DNA of 64,000 bases from Aeromonas enteropelogenes. GTDB lineage: Bacteria > Pseudomonadota > Gammaproteobacteria > Enterobacterales > Aeromonadaceae. The stretch lies in NCBI RefSeq assembly GCF_000819845.1, contig NZ_CDCG01000011.1:124001-188000 (forward strand). The letters run 5' to 3'. The position numbers were made by a program, and so were the translations under genes. Each line of letters starts with the position of its first letter. Positions within the stretch are counted from its first letter, which is position 1. The notes beneath the pieces were generated by a model that worked only from the letters and a program-made list of their open reading frames with translations, was not told where the DNA came from and did not search any database. Positions 18,089 to 28,356 of this stretch are shown in pieces.

Positions 18089-18643
18089 ATGGCCAAGACA
18101 GTCGTGGTCTATTTTTCCGGTTATGGGCACACCCGCCGTGTGGCCGAAGAGGTGGCGCTGGGCGCCGGCGCCGAGTCAGTCGTCATCGATGAGCAGGGGG
18201 AGATCTCTGCTGAAGCGTTCGCCGCGCTGGACGCTGCCGATGCCATCATCTTCGGCGCCCCAACCTACATGGGCGGCGTGCCCTGGCAGTTCAAGAAGTT
18301 CGCCGACGCCAGTTCCAAGGCCTGGTTTACCCACGCCTGGCAGGACAAGGTATTTGGTGGCTTTACCGTCAGCGCCAGCCTCAACGGTGACAAGCAGGTG
18401 ACCCTCATCTACCTGCAGACCCTGGCCTCCCAGCATGGCGGTATCTGGGTCAGTCTGGGGCAGTTGCCCTCCAACACTCAGGCGGCCACCCGGGCCGATC
18501 TCAACAGCCTGGGAGGTTCGGTGGGGTTGCTGGCTCAGGGCCCGTCGGACGCTGGAGCCGACGCGATCCCGAGCGGGGATCTGGAGAGCGCCCGGCTCTA
18601 CGGCGCCCGGGTGGCGTCGGTGGCGGCGCGCCTGCGCGGCTAG
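18089..18643 (+). CDS. Flavodoxin/NAD(P)H-quinone reductase-like FMN protein
   Basis: 184-aa flavodoxin-fold protein, likely an FMN-dependent quinone or nitro reductase. FMN phosphate loop YFSGYGHTRRVAEEV near the N-terminus, and FGAPTYMGGVPWQFKKFAD (about residues 53-71) contacts the isoalloxazine as in WrbA-type proteins. ATG 18089 has AAGGAGAG upstream; the frame continues 10 codons further without features. The divergent HxlR gene suggests induction by quinones or electrophiles (inference). Confidence 0.88.
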   Translation: MAKTVVVYFSGYGHTRRVAEEVALGAGAESVVIDEQGEISAEAFAALDAADAIIFGAPTYMGGVPWQFKKFADASSKAWFTHAWQDKVFGGFTVSASLNGDKQVTLIYLQTLASQHGGIWVSLGQLPSNTQAATRADLNSLGGSVGLLAQGPSDAGADAIPSGDLESARLYGARVASVAARLRG

Positions 18644-18659
18644 AGCATCGGAACATGAC

Positions 18660-18687
18660 AACGCCAGGGGATTCCCTGGCGTTTTTT
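18660..18687 (+). terminator. Intrinsic terminator of the flavodoxin-like gene
   Basis: AACGCCAGGG-GATT-CCCTGGCGTT stem followed by a T run. Confidence 0.88.
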
Positions 18688-18699
18688 ATGAAGTGAGGG

Positions 18700-19302
18700 T
18701 TAGAAACCGGAACCGGGTTGTTGCAGGAAGGCGGCTTCGTCTTCGCTATCGGGGCGGCCCAGGATGGCATTGCGGTGAGGGAAGCGGCCGAAGCGCTCGA
18801 TGATCAGCTGATGGCGGCGGGCAAAGTCGGCAAAGCCGGCGAAGGTGGTGAGGGCGGACCCTGCCGCCTGCTCCGTTGCCAGGGCATCGAACAGTGCCAC
18901 GCTGCGGGCCTGCAGCTCACGGGATTCCGCATGCTCGAGCGGCAGATAGAAAAAGACCCGGGCCAGCGGCGAGAGGGCCCGATCCGCCCCCTGTGCCAAT
19001 CCCTGCAAACAGAACTCTCGGGCCTTGGCATCCTGGGCGAAGGCAGCCGGAGTGCCGCGATGGATATTGCGCGGCAACTGGTCGAGCAGCAGGATCAGCG
19101 CCAGCCGCCCGGCGGGAACTTCGGCCCAGTCGCCGAGTCGGCCGTTGGCTGCGGCCTCAGCCAGTTCGCCGAAGCGGCTGGCCAGCATGCTATCCGTCGC
19201 CGTGTCTTTGCCCCACCAGAGCGGGGCTTGCCGTTTGGCCCGGGCCGCATCGTCGGCATCATCGCCAAACCAGAGATCGAGCAGGGGCTGCCAGGGTTGC
19301 AT
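18700..19302 (-). CDS. DUF924 family protein
   Basis: 200-aa cytoplasmic protein of the DUF924 (COG3803) family. It has [47 protein letters not shown] and the C-terminal [14 protein letters not shown], all family hallmarks. The function is not known; the fold is reported as TPR-like. ATG 19302 is preceded by AAGGAG. Converges on the terminator of the upstream plus-strand gene. Confidence 0.93.
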   Translation of the reverse strand: MQPWQPLLDLWFGDDADDAARAKRQAPLWWGKDTATDSMLASRFGELAEAAANGRLGDWAEVPAGRLALILLLDQLPRNIHRGTPAAFAQDAKAREFCLQGLAQGADRALSPLARVFFYLPLEHAESRELQARSVALFDALATEQAAGSALTTFAGFADFARRHQLIIERFGRFPHRNAILGRPDSEDEAAFLQQPGSGF

Positions 19303-19414
19303 AAAGACTCCTTGTATCAGGGGGATAAGGCTCAAAAGGGGCGACGTGCTTGCTGCCGACGGCGCCGCTTATCGTTACACTGTGACATCTTTTGCCCGAA
19401 ATGAGGAATTCCTG

Positions 19415-20329
19415 ATGGCCGGAACCAGTTTGTTGGCCCTGCTCGATGATATTGCCAGCGTGCTCGATGATGTTGCCCTGATGACCAAGGTGGCAGCCAA
19501 GAAGACCGCCGGGGTGCTGGGGGACGATCTCGCCCTCAATGCCGAGCAGGTCTCCGGGGTGCGGGCCGAGCGGGAGCTGCCGGTGGTGTGGGCGGTGGCC
19601 AAGGGATCGCTTCGCAACAAGCTTATCCTGGTGCCTGCCGCCATCGCCATCAGTGCCCTGGTGCCCTGGCTTATCACCCCCTTGTTGATGCTGGGGGGCG
19701 CCTATCTCTGTTTCGAGGGGGCCGAGAAGCTGGTCCACAAGTTTCTGCCCCACGAAGAGGCACATGCCACGCAGGACGAGCCCATCCCCGATGATCTGGC
19801 CGCCTTCGAGCAGCAGAAGGTGAAGGGGGCCATTCGCACCGACTTCATTCTGTCGGCCGAGATCATCGTCATCGCCCTCGGCACCGTACAGGGGGCGAGT
19901 CTGGCCCTGCAGCTCTCGGTGGTGGCGGGGATCGCCCTGTTGATGACGGTGGGGGTCTACGGCCTGGTGGGGCTTATCGTCAAGCTCGACGACATCGGTC
20001 TGCATCTGCTGCAAAAGCCCGATGGCAGCGCCCTGCGCCGTAGCGTGGGGCAGGGGCTGCTGGTAACGGCCCCCCGCCTGATGCACCTGCTGGCGCTGGT
20101 CGGTACCATCGCCATGTTTATGGTGGGGGGCGGCATCCTGATGCACGGCCTGCCCTTTGCCCATCATCTGACCGAAGGCACGGCCGCGGCCGTCGCCACC
20201 CTGCCTGCCTTGGGCGCCGTGCTCTCTGCCCTGATCCCGACCCTGCTCAATGCCCTTGCCGGCGTGGTGGTGGGCCTGGTGCTGGTGGTGGTGATGACCC
20301 AGGTGGGCAAGCTCAAGCCGGCCAAATAA
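19415..20329 (+). CDS. DUF808 inner-membrane protein (YedI family)
   Basis: 304-aa membrane protein. The N-terminus [19 protein letters not shown] and the following [19 protein letters not shown] are diagnostic of DUF808. About six hydrophobic segments follow, including [20 protein letters not shown] and a C-terminal Gly/Ala/Val-rich pair. Function unknown. The ATG has TGAGGA upstream. Confidence 0.92.
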   Translation: MAGTSLLALLDDIASVLDDVALMTKVAAKKTAGVLGDDLALNAEQVSGVRAERELPVVWAVAKGSLRNKLILVPAAIAISALVPWLITPLLMLGGAYLCFEGAEKLVHKFLPHEEAHATQDEPIPDDLAAFEQQKVKGAIRTDFILSAEIIVIALGTVQGASLALQLSVVAGIALLMTVGVYGLVGLIVKLDDIGLHLLQKPDGSALRRSVGQGLLVTAPRLMHLLALVGTIAMFMVGGGILMHGLPFAHHLTEGTAAAVATLPALGAVLSALIPTLLNALAGVVVGLVLVVVMTQVGKLKPAK

Positions 20330-20358
20330 GGACGCTGTTGTTGCGCGTCACGTTTCAC

Positions 20359-20387
20359 GGGCGGCCCCTGCGCCGCCCTCTTGTTTC
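20359..20387 (+). terminator. Weak hairpin after the DUF808 gene
   Basis: GGGCGGC-6 nt-GCCGCCC stem followed by TCTTGTTT, 30 bp past the stop and shortly before the next gene. The mixed T tract suggests partial termination only. Confidence 0.4.
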
Positions 20388-20425
20388 GCGGGCCTGGCCC
20401 GCCAGATTTTGATGGCATCTTCTTT

Positions 20426-22234
20426 ATGCAGCAAACACCTTACCCCCAGCAGTGGGACAACCGACACATCTATCCCGCCCTCGACTGCCCCGAGCTTGAG
20501 GCGGACATGGCGCAGGCCCGCACCAGCCTTGACCAGCTGACCACCTTTATCGGCACCCTGGAGCAGGTGAAAGGGCAGCCCGATGCCCAGCAGGATTTCT
20601 TGCGGGAGGTGCGCCTGCGCGCCCGGCGCATCCGCAATATCGGCTGGAACGTCGCCATTCTGGCGGCCTGTCGGGGCAGCCAGGATGCCCGGGATGTGCT
20701 CGCCAAGCAGCTGGCCTCCCGCGCCCGCGCCCTCAACGCCGACTTGTTCAAGACCCTGGCACCAGTGGAAGACCTGATGCTGGCGCTGCCGGAGGCGCAG
20801 TTTACCCTGCTGATGCAGGATCCCCTGCTCGGGGAGGAGGCGTACCGGTTGCGCCACGAGCGCCTTTTGCAGGATCAGCGCCTGCCGGTGGCGGCGGAGC
20901 AGCTGGTGATCGGCTTGGGCACCGACGGCTTGCACGCCTGGGGCAACCTCTACAACGATCTGGTGGGCAAGATCCGGCTGGTGATCGACGGCCGCGAGAT
21001 GGGGCTGGCCGAGGCGAGCAACCTGCTCTCGAGCCCGGTGCGAGCCCTGCGCCGGGAGGCCTTCGATGCCATCAGCGCTGGTTGGAAAGGGGAGGAGGAG
21101 ACGGTGGCCGCCATCCTCAACGCCCTCAATGGCTGGCGCCTGGAGCTCTCGCGCCAGCGTGGCAATGCGCGCCGGCTCGATGCGCTGGATCTCTCCTGTC
21201 ACCAGAGCCATATCGAGCGCGCCACCCTGGATACGCTTATGGCGCAGACCTATCTCGCCCGCGGGCTGGGGCAGCGGGCGCTGGGGCTGATGGCCCGTCG
21301 TCTTGGCATTGAGGATATGGGGGCCGAGGATCTGTTCGCCCCACCGCCGGCCGCCAGCAGCCGCGAGATCCCGTTCGAGGAGGCGATCGCCATCATCGCC
21401 GAGGCGTTCGCCCGCTTCGACCCCGAGATGGGAGACTTTGCCCGTATGATGGCGGAGAAGGGGTGGATTGATGCCGCCCCAACCCCAAACCGGCGCACCG
21501 GGGCCTACTGCACCAAGTTTGCCGATCCGGTGGAGCCGCGGGTTTTCGTCACCTACGCCGGCACCATGGACAACGTCATCACCCTCGCCCACGAGCTCGG
21601 CCACGCCTGGCACAACTGGCTCATCCGCGATCTGCCCATGAGCCAGCGCGGCTACCCCATGACGCTCGCCGAAACTGCCTCCATCTTCGCCGAGACCCTG
21701 GTGCGTCGCGCTCTGCTTGAGCAGGCACAGAGCCCGGAGGAGCAGCTGGCTATCGCCTGGGCCGAGGCCGATGGTGCCGCCACCTTCCTGGTCAATATCC
21801 CGGCCCGCTTTGACTTCGAGCGCGCCCTGGTGGCCGCGCGCGAGCAGGGTTATGTGCCGGCCGGGCAGCTCAAGGCGATGACAGACGAGGCCTGGGGCCG
21901 CTGGTATGAGGGGAGCCTGTGCCGCTATCACCCCATGTTCTGGGCGGCCAAGGCGCACTTCTCCATCGCGGGCCTGGGTTTTTACAATTACCCCTATCTG
22001 TTTGGCTATCTGTTCAGCCTCGGGGTTTATCAGCAGCTGATGAGCCGCCAGGGGGCGGGAGAAACGAATGTGGCCGAGGCGTACCGCGCCCTGCTGCGGG
22101 ACACCGGCCGCATGAGTGCCGAAGAGCTGGTGGCCAAGCACCTGGGGCAGGATATTCGCGAGCCCGCCTTCTGGCAGGGGAGCCTGGCCCTGGTGGCGGC
22201 GGCGGTGGATCGCTTCGAGCAGCTGGCGGTGTAA
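20426..22234 (+). CDS. M3-family oligoendopeptidase (PepF-like)
   Basis: 602-aa zinc metallopeptidase that cleaves short peptides in the cytoplasm. The active site HELGHAWHN is at residues 389-397, followed by the downstream glutamate region in ETASIFAETL. C-terminal YHPMFWAAKAHFSIAGLGFY is typical of the M3B group. ATG 20426 chosen; the region further upstream in frame has no homology. Single gene with a strong terminator. Confidence 0.93.
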   Translation: MQQTPYPQQWDNRHIYPALDCPELEADMAQARTSLDQLTTFIGTLEQVKGQPDAQQDFLREVRLRARRIRNIGWNVAILAACRGSQDARDVLAKQLASRARALNADLFKTLAPVEDLMLALPEAQFTLLMQDPLLGEEAYRLRHERLLQDQRLPVAAEQLVIGLGTDGLHAWGNLYNDLVGKIRLVIDGREMGLAEASNLLSSPVRALRREAFDAISAGWKGEEETVAAILNALNGWRLELSRQRGNARRLDALDLSCHQSHIERATLDTLMAQTYLARGLGQRALGLMARRLGIEDMGAEDLFAPPPAASSREIPFEEAIAIIAEAFARFDPEMGDFARMMAEKGWIDAAPTPNRRTGAYCTKFADPVEPRVFVTYAGTMDNVITLAHELGHAWHNWLIRDLPMSQRGYPMTLAETASIFAETLVRRALLEQAQSPEEQLAIAWAEADGAATFLVNIPARFDFERALVAAREQGYVPAGQLKAMTDEAWGRWYEGSLCRYHPMFWAAKAHFSIAGLGFYNYPYLFGYLFSLGVYQQLMSRQGAGETNVAEAYRALLRDTGRMSAEELVAKHLGQDIREPAFWQGSLALVAAAVDRFEQLAV

Positions 22235-22252
22235 CCGCCAGGCATAAGAGGT

Positions 22253-22290
22253 AAAAAGCCCCGGACAGCATGGCTGTCCGGGGCTTTTTT
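22253..22290. terminator. Bidirectional terminator between peptidase and permease genes
   Basis: AAAAAGCCCCGGACAG-loop-CTGTCCGGGGCTTTTTT; A and T runs on both sides, between two converging genes. Confidence 0.92.
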
Positions 22291-22291
22291 G

Positions 22292-23698
22292 TCAGGAGTG
22301 CTCTTGTCGGGGCTTGATGGGCCCCACCAGCAGGGGGCGGGTCTGGTGGCTGGTATCGGGCTGATAGCCGTTGAAGAAGAGGTTGAGCAGCACAGAGCTG
22401 ATGGTGGCCAAGAGGATGCCGCTATGAAACAGCGGCTGCAGGACGGCGGGGAAGTGCTGGAAGAAGTGGCCCGAGACGGTGGGGATCATGCCGACCCCTA
22501 AACTGATGGCGACGATGTAGAGGTTGTGGCGGTTGCTGTTGTAGTCGGCCCGCGCCAGGATGCGGATGCCGGTGGCCAGCACCATGCCGAACATGACGAT
22601 GCCGGCACCCCCCAGCACGAAGGGGGGAATGGAGGCGACCAGCACCGACATCTTGGGAATGAGGCCGAAGGCGAGCAGGATCCCCCCCGACATGACGCAG
22701 ACCCAGCGGCTCGATACCCCGGTCACGCTCACCAGCCCGATGTTCTGGGAAAACGAGGTGTGGGGGAAGCTGTTGAAGATGCCGCCTATGATGGTGCCTA
22801 TGCCATCCACCCTCAACCCGCGCACTATGTCGCCGCGACTGGCCGAGTGACCGACGATGTCGCCGAGAGCCAGAAACATCCCCATCGACTCGATGAAGGT
22901 AATGAGCATGATCACCGTCAGGGTAGCGATAGAGATGGGGTCGAAGGTGGGCCAGCCGAAGGCGAACGGCACTATGGGGGCAAACCAGGCCGCGTCATTG
23001 AGACCGTCCAGGCTCACCTCGCCCATGGCGATGGCCACCCCGAAGCCAAACAGGATGCCGAGCAGTACCGAGATGTTGCTGAAAAATCCCTTGGTGAAGC
23101 GGGTCACCAGCAAGATGAAGGCGAGCACCAGAAAGCTGGTGCCGATGTAGCGCAGGCTGCCGTACTCGGGATTGCCCTTGCCCCCGGCCATCCAGTCGAT
23201 CCCCACCTGCATGATGCTGATCCCGATGGAGGTGATGACCACCCCGGTCACAACGGTGGGAAAAAGCGGCATCAGACGGCCGATGAGGGGCACCAATAAG
23301 GTTGAAAGGATCCCCGCGGCTATGGTGGCGCCGAAGATGCCGGTCAGCCCCAGATCCGGGTTGGCGCCGATGGCCAGCATGGGCATCACGGCGGCAAAGG
23401 TGACCGACATGATGACCGGCAGGCGGATCCCGGCAAAACGCCCGATGCCGAGGCACTGGAGCAGGGTGACGATGCCGCAGCAGAAGAGATCCGAACTGAT
23501 GAGATAGGAGATCTGCTCCTTGGGCAGCCCCAGACTACCACCGATGACCAGCGGCACCGCCACGGCGCCGGCATACATCACCAGCACGTGTTGCAGGCCC
23601 AGGGTGAAGAGCTGACCCGGCGGTAGCATGCGCTCTACCTCATCGACCGGGCGCTGGCGTTGCCCCGCTTGGGGGGAGGGGGGATTGGTCTCGTTCAT
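22292..23698 (-). CDS. NCS2-family xanthine/uracil permease
   Basis: 468-aa nucleobase:proton symporter with about 14 hydrophobic segments. The NAT signature QNIGLVSVTGVSSR is present, as is ITFIESMGMFLALGDIVG, the substrate-contacting segment. Overall it resembles XanP-type xanthine transporters more than UraA, but the substrate is not certain. ATG 23698 has AAGGAG ten bases upstream; the 14 extra upstream codons are not convincing. Confidence 0.9.
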   Translation of the reverse strand: MNETNPPSPQAGQRQRPVDEVERMLPPGQLFTLGLQHVLVMYAGAVAVPLVIGGSLGLPKEQISYLISSDLFCCGIVTLLQCLGIGRFAGIRLPVIMSVTFAAVMPMLAIGANPDLGLTGIFGATIAAGILSTLLVPLIGRLMPLFPTVVTGVVITSIGISIMQVGIDWMAGGKGNPEYGSLRYIGTSFLVLAFILLVTRFTKGFFSNISVLLGILFGFGVAIAMGEVSLDGLNDAAWFAPIVPFAFGWPTFDPISIATLTVIMLITFIESMGMFLALGDIVGHSASRGDIVRGLRVDGIGTIIGGIFNSFPHTSFSQNIGLVSVTGVSSRWVCVMSGGILLAFGLIPKMSVLVASIPPFVLGGAGIVMFGMVLATGIRILARADYNSNRHNLYIVAISLGVGMIPTVSGHFFQHFPAVLQPLFHSGILLATISSVLLNLFFNGYQPDTSHQTRPLLVGPIKPRQEHS

Positions 23699-24182
23699 GA
23701 ACACATCACTCCTTGCAACCCGGGCGACAGGCACGGGCAAGATAGTGAAAGCCGAAGCTTCCGGTCATTGCGATCGTCTCTGGACAGGGCCCTTTTTCAT
23801 CGACACAGGGGATGAGGGGGCCGCGCAGTCGTGGCCAGAGGGAGTGCACAAAGCGTGCTCGCTTGGTTATCAAGAGGCGCAGGGCAGGGGGAAAGAGGGC
23901 CGTTTTGCGGAGCGGGTCACATCCTGGCGACCAGGATGCCGGGTTGGCGCTGTTTCCAGGTCGGGCGGCGATCTCAGATTGGTAGCCGGGTTATCATTAT
24001 TCGGCCGCGCCCTCTCAGTTTGATAGAGAATGTGTGCCAGCCGCGCCATCACTGGGGTCGTGACCCCTGCCAGCGGGGGCATCTGGCGTGATCCAAAGCA
24101 AGAAAGCAGGATGTTTTGGTGGCGCATGAGGCTAGCGCGGGGTAGTTTCGATAGAACTGACACAGATCTTGAGGTCTTATCC
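23699..24182. other. Divergent intergenic region, 484 bp, no gene seen
   Basis: Lies between the divergent permease and ycfP genes and should hold both promoters. Open frames here lack credible starts or homology. The only strong structure is the inverted repeat at 23920-23938. Confidence 0.5.
23920..23938. repeat. Perfect 8-bp inverted repeat in the permease-ycfP gap
   Basis: CATCCTGG-CGA-CCAGGATG. Could be a protein-binding palindrome or a small RNA hairpin; no T run follows. Confidence 0.5.
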
Positions 24183-24722
24183 ATGATCATCTATCTGCAT
24201 GGCTTTGATGCCACCAGCCCCGGCAATCATGAGAAAGTGCTGCAGTTGCAGTTTATTGATGATGATGTGCGTTTCGTCCACTACAGCACGGTTCACCCCC
24301 GTCACGACATGAGCCATCTGCTCAAGGAAGTGAAGAAGCAGCTCGACATGAGCTCGGACCCAAAGCCCCTCATCTGCGGGGTAGGGCTCGGTGGCTACTG
24401 GAGCGAGCGTATCGGCTTTTTGTGCGGCATTCGTCAGGTGATCTTCAACCCCAATCTGCACCCGGAAGAGAACATGCAGGGCAAGATCGACCGGCCGGAG
24501 GAGTACGAGGACATAGGCACTAAATGTGTAACTGAATTTCGTAAGAAAAATTCAGGAAACTGCCTGTGCATCCTTTCCGTTGCGGATGAAGTGCGAGATA
24601 ATCGGGACACTGAGCGTGAATTGAAGAACTATTACGACATCGTATGGGATGAGCGCGAGACCCATAAATTCAAGAACATCTCGCACCATCTGCAACGGAT
24701 GAAGGCTTTCAAAGAAGCCTGA
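24183..24722 (+). CDS. ycfP: YcfP/YqiA-type alpha/beta-hydrolase-like protein
   Basis: 179-aa protein of the UPF0227 family. It begins [18 protein letters not shown] and contains [14 protein letters not shown] at the position of a nucleophile elbow, but with Gly where a serine would be expected (G-V-G-L-G), as in YcfP proteins. Function unknown. ATG 24183 has GAGG upstream. It precedes ndh as in E. coli, though nagZ and the lpoB genes lie elsewhere here. Confidence 0.9.
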   Translation: MIIYLHGFDATSPGNHEKVLQLQFIDDDVRFVHYSTVHPRHDMSHLLKEVKKQLDMSSDPKPLICGVGLGGYWSERIGFLCGIRQVIFNPNLHPEENMQGKIDRPEEYEDIGTKCVTEFRKKNSGNCLCILSVADEVRDNRDTERELKNYYDIVWDERETHKFKNISHHLQRMKAFKEA

Positions 24723-24796
24723 TCCGGTACGTCGACCGATTTCGTTTTAGGGAGCCGAAGGCTCCCTTTCGTTTTGAGGAACCGAGGAAAACCATC

Positions 24797-26089
24797 ATGA
24801 TGAATATTGTCGTTGTAGGCGGCGGCGCTGGGGGCCTGGAGCTGGCCACCAGTCTGGGCCGCAAGCTGGGCAAGAAGAACAAGGCCAGGATCACCCTGGT
24901 GGATCGCAACCGTACCCACCTGTGGAAACCCCTGCTGCACGAAGTGGCCACCGGCTCCATGGACGCGGGCATCGATGCCCTGAGCTACCAGTCCCACGCC
25001 AAGAACCACGGTTTCGACTTCCAGCTTGGCACCCTGACCGATATCAAGCGTGAAGAAAAGCGCATCGTACTGGCGCCCATCCACGACGAAAATGGCGAAG
25101 TGGTAGTCCATGAGCGCGAGCTGCCCTACGACTACCTGGTGATGGCCATCGGCTCCGTCTCCAACGATTTCAATACCAAGGGCATCAAGGATCACTGTAT
25201 CTTCCTGGACAGCCCCTCCCAGGCGCACCGTTTCCACAACAGCATGATGAACCGCTTCCTGCAGTTCGCCACCGAATACCAGCCGGGCGACAAGGTGAAG
25301 ATCGCCATCGTGGGTGGCGGCGCTACTGGCGTCGAGCTCTCTGCCGAGCTCTACAACGCGGTGGAGCAGCTCTACGCCTACGGCTTCAAGAACCTCACCA
25401 CCGACAGCCTCAAGGTCACTCTGGTGGAAGCGGGCCCCCGCATCCTGCCGGCCCTGCCGGAGCGCATCAGTGGTGCCGCCCATCAGGAGCTGGTCAAGCT
25501 GGGCGTGGACGTGCGCACCGCCACCATGATCACCGAGGCGACCAGCGATGGTCTGCACACCAAGGATGGCGAGCTCATTGAAGCAGACCTCATGGTGTGG
25601 GCGGCCGGCATCAAGGCGCCGGATTTCATGAAGGATATCGCTGGTCTTGAGACCAACCGCATCAACCAGCTGGTGGTGAAAGAGACCCTGCAGACCACCC
25701 GTGACGAGAATATCTTTGTCATCGGTGACTGCGCCGCCTGTCCGCAGCCGGATGGCAAGTTCGTGCCGCCGCGCGCCCAGTCTGCCCACCAGATGGCGAC
25801 CCAGGCGTTCAAGAACATCCTGGCCAAGATGAATGGCGGCGAGCTCAAGCCCTACCTCTACCACGACCACGGCTCTCTGGTGTCGCTGAGCCGCTTCTCC
25901 ACCGTGGGCAGCCTGATGGGCAACCTGATGCGTGGCTCCATGATGGTGGAGGGCTACATCGCCCGTCTGGTTTACATCTCCCTCTACCGGATGCACCAGA
26001 TTGCCCTGCACGGCTACATCAAAACCGGTCTCATCATGCTGGTGGGCCGCATCAACCGGGTACTGCGCCCGACCCTGAAGCTGCACTGA
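24797..26089 (+). CDS. ndh: Type II NADH dehydrogenase (NDH-2)
   Basis: Peripheral inner-membrane flavoprotein that passes electrons from NADH to quinone without pumping protons. The 430-aa product has the FAD motif [17 protein letters not shown] near the start, the NADH motif [17 protein letters not shown] (about 171-187), and [13 protein letters not shown] (second FAD contact). The C-terminus is amphipathic and basic, fitting membrane attachment. Spacing and order after ycfP match E. coli. Confidence 0.95.
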   Translation: MMNIVVVGGGAGGLELATSLGRKLGKKNKARITLVDRNRTHLWKPLLHEVATGSMDAGIDALSYQSHAKNHGFDFQLGTLTDIKREEKRIVLAPIHDENGEVVVHERELPYDYLVMAIGSVSNDFNTKGIKDHCIFLDSPSQAHRFHNSMMNRFLQFATEYQPGDKVKIAIVGGGATGVELSAELYNAVEQLYAYGFKNLTTDSLKVTLVEAGPRILPALPERISGAAHQELVKLGVDVRTATMITEATSDGLHTKDGELIEADLMVWAAGIKAPDFMKDIAGLETNRINQLVVKETLQTTRDENIFVIGDCAACPQPDGKFVPPRAQSAHQMATQAFKNILAKMNGGELKPYLYHDHGSLVSLSRFSTVGSLMGNLMRGSMMVEGYIARLVYISLYRMHQIALHGYIKTGLIMLVGRINRVLRPTLKLH

Positions 26090-26153
26090 CAGCGACCAGG
26101 ACCCGGCGTCTGCCGGGTCCTACCCATCTTGTAACCATCGACGAGGCACGATC

Positions 26154-26801
26154 ATGAATACGACCTCTTGCCAAAACATCCCTTTTCTCGGCCTGACCGG
26201 CCCCCTGAGCATCCTGCTGCGCGCCGCCTGCGACGTGTTGTTTCTCCTGGTTCTGACCCTGGTGCCGGCCGTGACGGTTGTGCTCGATCTGCACTGGTTG
26301 CACAACGGGGTCGGGGAGGACTCCATCACCGAGCTGCTGCAGGAGGGAGTGCTCTTCTCCATCGTCATCGGCCTGTACTGGAAAGGGCGGTCCATACCGG
26401 CGGTACGCGCCTTTCTCTGGTTGCTCGCCGGTTTCTTTGGTTGCCTGCTGATCCGCGAACTTGACGTCTACTTCGACAGGGTGTGGCACGGCTTCTGGCT
26501 ATATCCGGCCCTGCTGTTGGCCAGCCTGACCCTGGTGCATACCTGGCGTCACGGGCGTGACACCCTACTAAGCGGTGGTGTTCAGTTTGTCCGGCACAGA
26601 AGCGCGCTGTTCACGCTCTTTGGGCTGCTGCTGGTCGCCGTCTTCAGCCGCGTGTTTGGCAGCGGCTCCCTCATCTGGAACGATCTGCTGGGCATGGACA
26701 GTGGCTTCGATTTCAAAACCGCGCTGCAGGAGGGGATCGAGCTGCTGGGATATAACTATGTCGCCTACGGGATCCTCACCCAGGGTGGTTACATGCGCTG
26801 A
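26154..26801 (+). CDS. Hypothetical multi-span membrane protein
   Basis: 215-aa protein with about five hydrophobic segments (roughly 17-45, 63-78, 83-102, 117-136, 155-175) and a short acidic part near the C-terminus. No family recognised. It follows ndh by 65 bp with a good GAGG site and may share its transcript. The sequence gives no hint of the substrate or reaction. Confidence 0.7.
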   Translation: MNTTSCQNIPFLGLTGPLSILLRAACDVLFLLVLTLVPAVTVVLDLHWLHNGVGEDSITELLQEGVLFSIVIGLYWKGRSIPAVRAFLWLLAGFFGCLLIRELDVYFDRVWHGFWLYPALLLASLTLVHTWRHGRDTLLSGGVQFVRHRSALFTLFGLLLVAVFSRVFGSGSLIWNDLLGMDSGFDFKTALQEGIELLGYNYVAYGILTQGGYMR

Positions 26802-27010
26802 GGCGCACTCCCTGCCAATCTGCGGTCAGCCTTATCTTCTGGCCGCATGCTTCTCTACTCCTTTCTTGACGCCCGGTTTGGTCGATAACGCCGGGCAATG
26901 CCTCTTCGACCGCACCGCTCTGCCATCTTGTTCATGTTGATTGGAACGATGAGCCGGGCTTGTGGCGGGGCCAGCGAAAGAAGCCGGCCCCGGCGTACAT
27001 GGCGGGTGAC

Positions 27011-27033
27011 AAGAGAAAGGGGCTTCTTGCCCC
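27011..27033 (-). terminator. Probable terminator after the FadL-type porin gene
   Basis: On the minus strand GGGGC-AAGAA-GCCCC followed by TTTCTCTT, 17 bp after the stop. An outer stem GACAAGAG/CTCTTGTC encloses it. Confidence 0.55.
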
Positions 27034-27049
27034 TCGATCGTGCCTCTTG

Positions 27050-28240
27050 TCAGAACTGCTTGCTGTAGTTGACTGCGAAGAAATAGAAGCTGGGGTTGTC
27101 GTAGCTGCCTGATAGGTAGTCCGCCTGGACGTTGGCGCTCTCCTGATCGATGTACTCCATGGCGGCCCCTATGCTCTCCCTGGGATTGAGGGCATATCTG
27201 GCCCCGAACCCGATCCGGACGGCGGCGCCGCTCGGAATGGTCAGGGAGGTCTTGTCCTGATCCTTGTAAACGCTGCTGTCATAGGCCAGCCCGCCATTAA
27301 GCACCCACTGGGGTGTCAGGGTGTGCTGCAGCCCCACGGCCACGTGATAGGTATCCTGGAAGAGCCCCTTGTTCCCCTTGCTGACGCCGACGATGCTCAC
27401 GTCGTTGCCGTTGTAGCGGCTCCAGTCCTGCCAGCCCAGATTGCCCATCAGGGCCCAGTCGGGAGCGAGTTCGTGGTAGCCGCTCAGCATCAGCTGCTGC
27501 GGGCTGTTGACCATGCCGGAGATGGGCAGCTGGGCCGAGATCCCGGGCATGTTGGGCCTTTGCAGGGTGATCTGGGTCTGGACGTCAAAGTGATACTTGA
27601 TTTCGCTGCTGTAGCCGAGGCCAAAGCGGGTCGCCGGGGTGAGCTCATAGAGCACGCCAACCTTGCCATTGATGGCCCAGTCGCTGTCGTCGAGCTTGCT
27701 CTCGCCGTGGTCTGTCTCGCGCTTGAGGGCGAACAGTCCGTAGTTGAGACCCACTGCCGCTCCGAGGGACCAGTGCTCGTCGATCCGGTAGGCGACGGAG
27801 GGTTGCATCGTCAGCGCCATCAGTGTGGCCTCCTTCACCAGCTGTTGCCCGGCCCAACCGCCAAAGTCGAGCCCCAGGCCGAAGTTACCGTAGGTGGCGA
27901 AGCCCAGGGTCCAGCGGTCGTCGATCTGCTGGCTGTAGTAGAGGGAGGCAGAGGGAAACCAGCCCACCACGGTATCGACATCTTGCTGGGAAGCGTCCGC
28001 CAGATCGTAGGGCACGTCCCCGTAGAGCGCCTGGCCACCCATGGTGAGATGGCGCCCCTGCAGGCGGCTGAGGCCAGCCGGATTCATGAACTGCACCGTG
28101 GCATCCTGTGCCCGCGCGGCCATGCCTGCCGAGGCGAGGCCGACATCATCCGTGCCCGTTTCATAGAGGTAGAGGCCGCCAGCCTGGCTGGTGGCGGTGA
28201 ACAGCAGACACAGGGACCACAGCGAGTCGAGTCGTTTCAT
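27050..28240 (-). CDS. FadL/OmpP1-type outer-membrane channel
   Basis: 396-aa outer-membrane beta-barrel of the FadL/TodX family, which takes up long-chain fatty acids or other hydrophobic compounds. A signal peptide ends near TSQAGG; the mature protein starts GLYLYETGTDDVGLASAG with the hatch motif FMNPAGLSRLQG. Alternating polar/hydrophobic strands follow, ending with an aromatic residue (NYSKQF). ATG 28240 is preceded by AAAGGAA; the frame runs on upstream without signal-peptide features. Confidence 0.88.
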   Translation of the reverse strand: MKRLDSLWSLCLLFTATSQAGGLYLYETGTDDVGLASAGMAARAQDATVQFMNPAGLSRLQGRHLTMGGQALYGDVPYDLADASQQDVDTVVGWFPSASLYYSQQIDDRWTLGFATYGNFGLGLDFGGWAGQQLVKEATLMALTMQPSVAYRIDEHWSLGAAVGLNYGLFALKRETDHGESKLDDSDWAINGKVGVLYELTPATRFGLGYSSEIKYHFDVQTQITLQRPNMPGISAQLPISGMVNSPQQLMLSGYHELAPDWALMGNLGWQDWSRYNGNDVSIVGVSKGNKGLFQDTYHVAVGLQHTLTPQWVLNGGLAYDSSVYKDQDKTSLTIPSGAAVRIGFGARYALNPRESIGAAMEYIDQESANVQADYLSGSYDNPSFYFFAVNYSKQF

Positions 28241-28356
28241 ACAAGTTCCTTTTTCATGCAACGTTGAGCCGGGTAGTGAGCACGGGTGATCCGGACAGGC
28301 ATCGATGGCGCTGTCTCCATTTATATAGGGTTCTGTTTGGGCTGGCGAGAGTAGAC

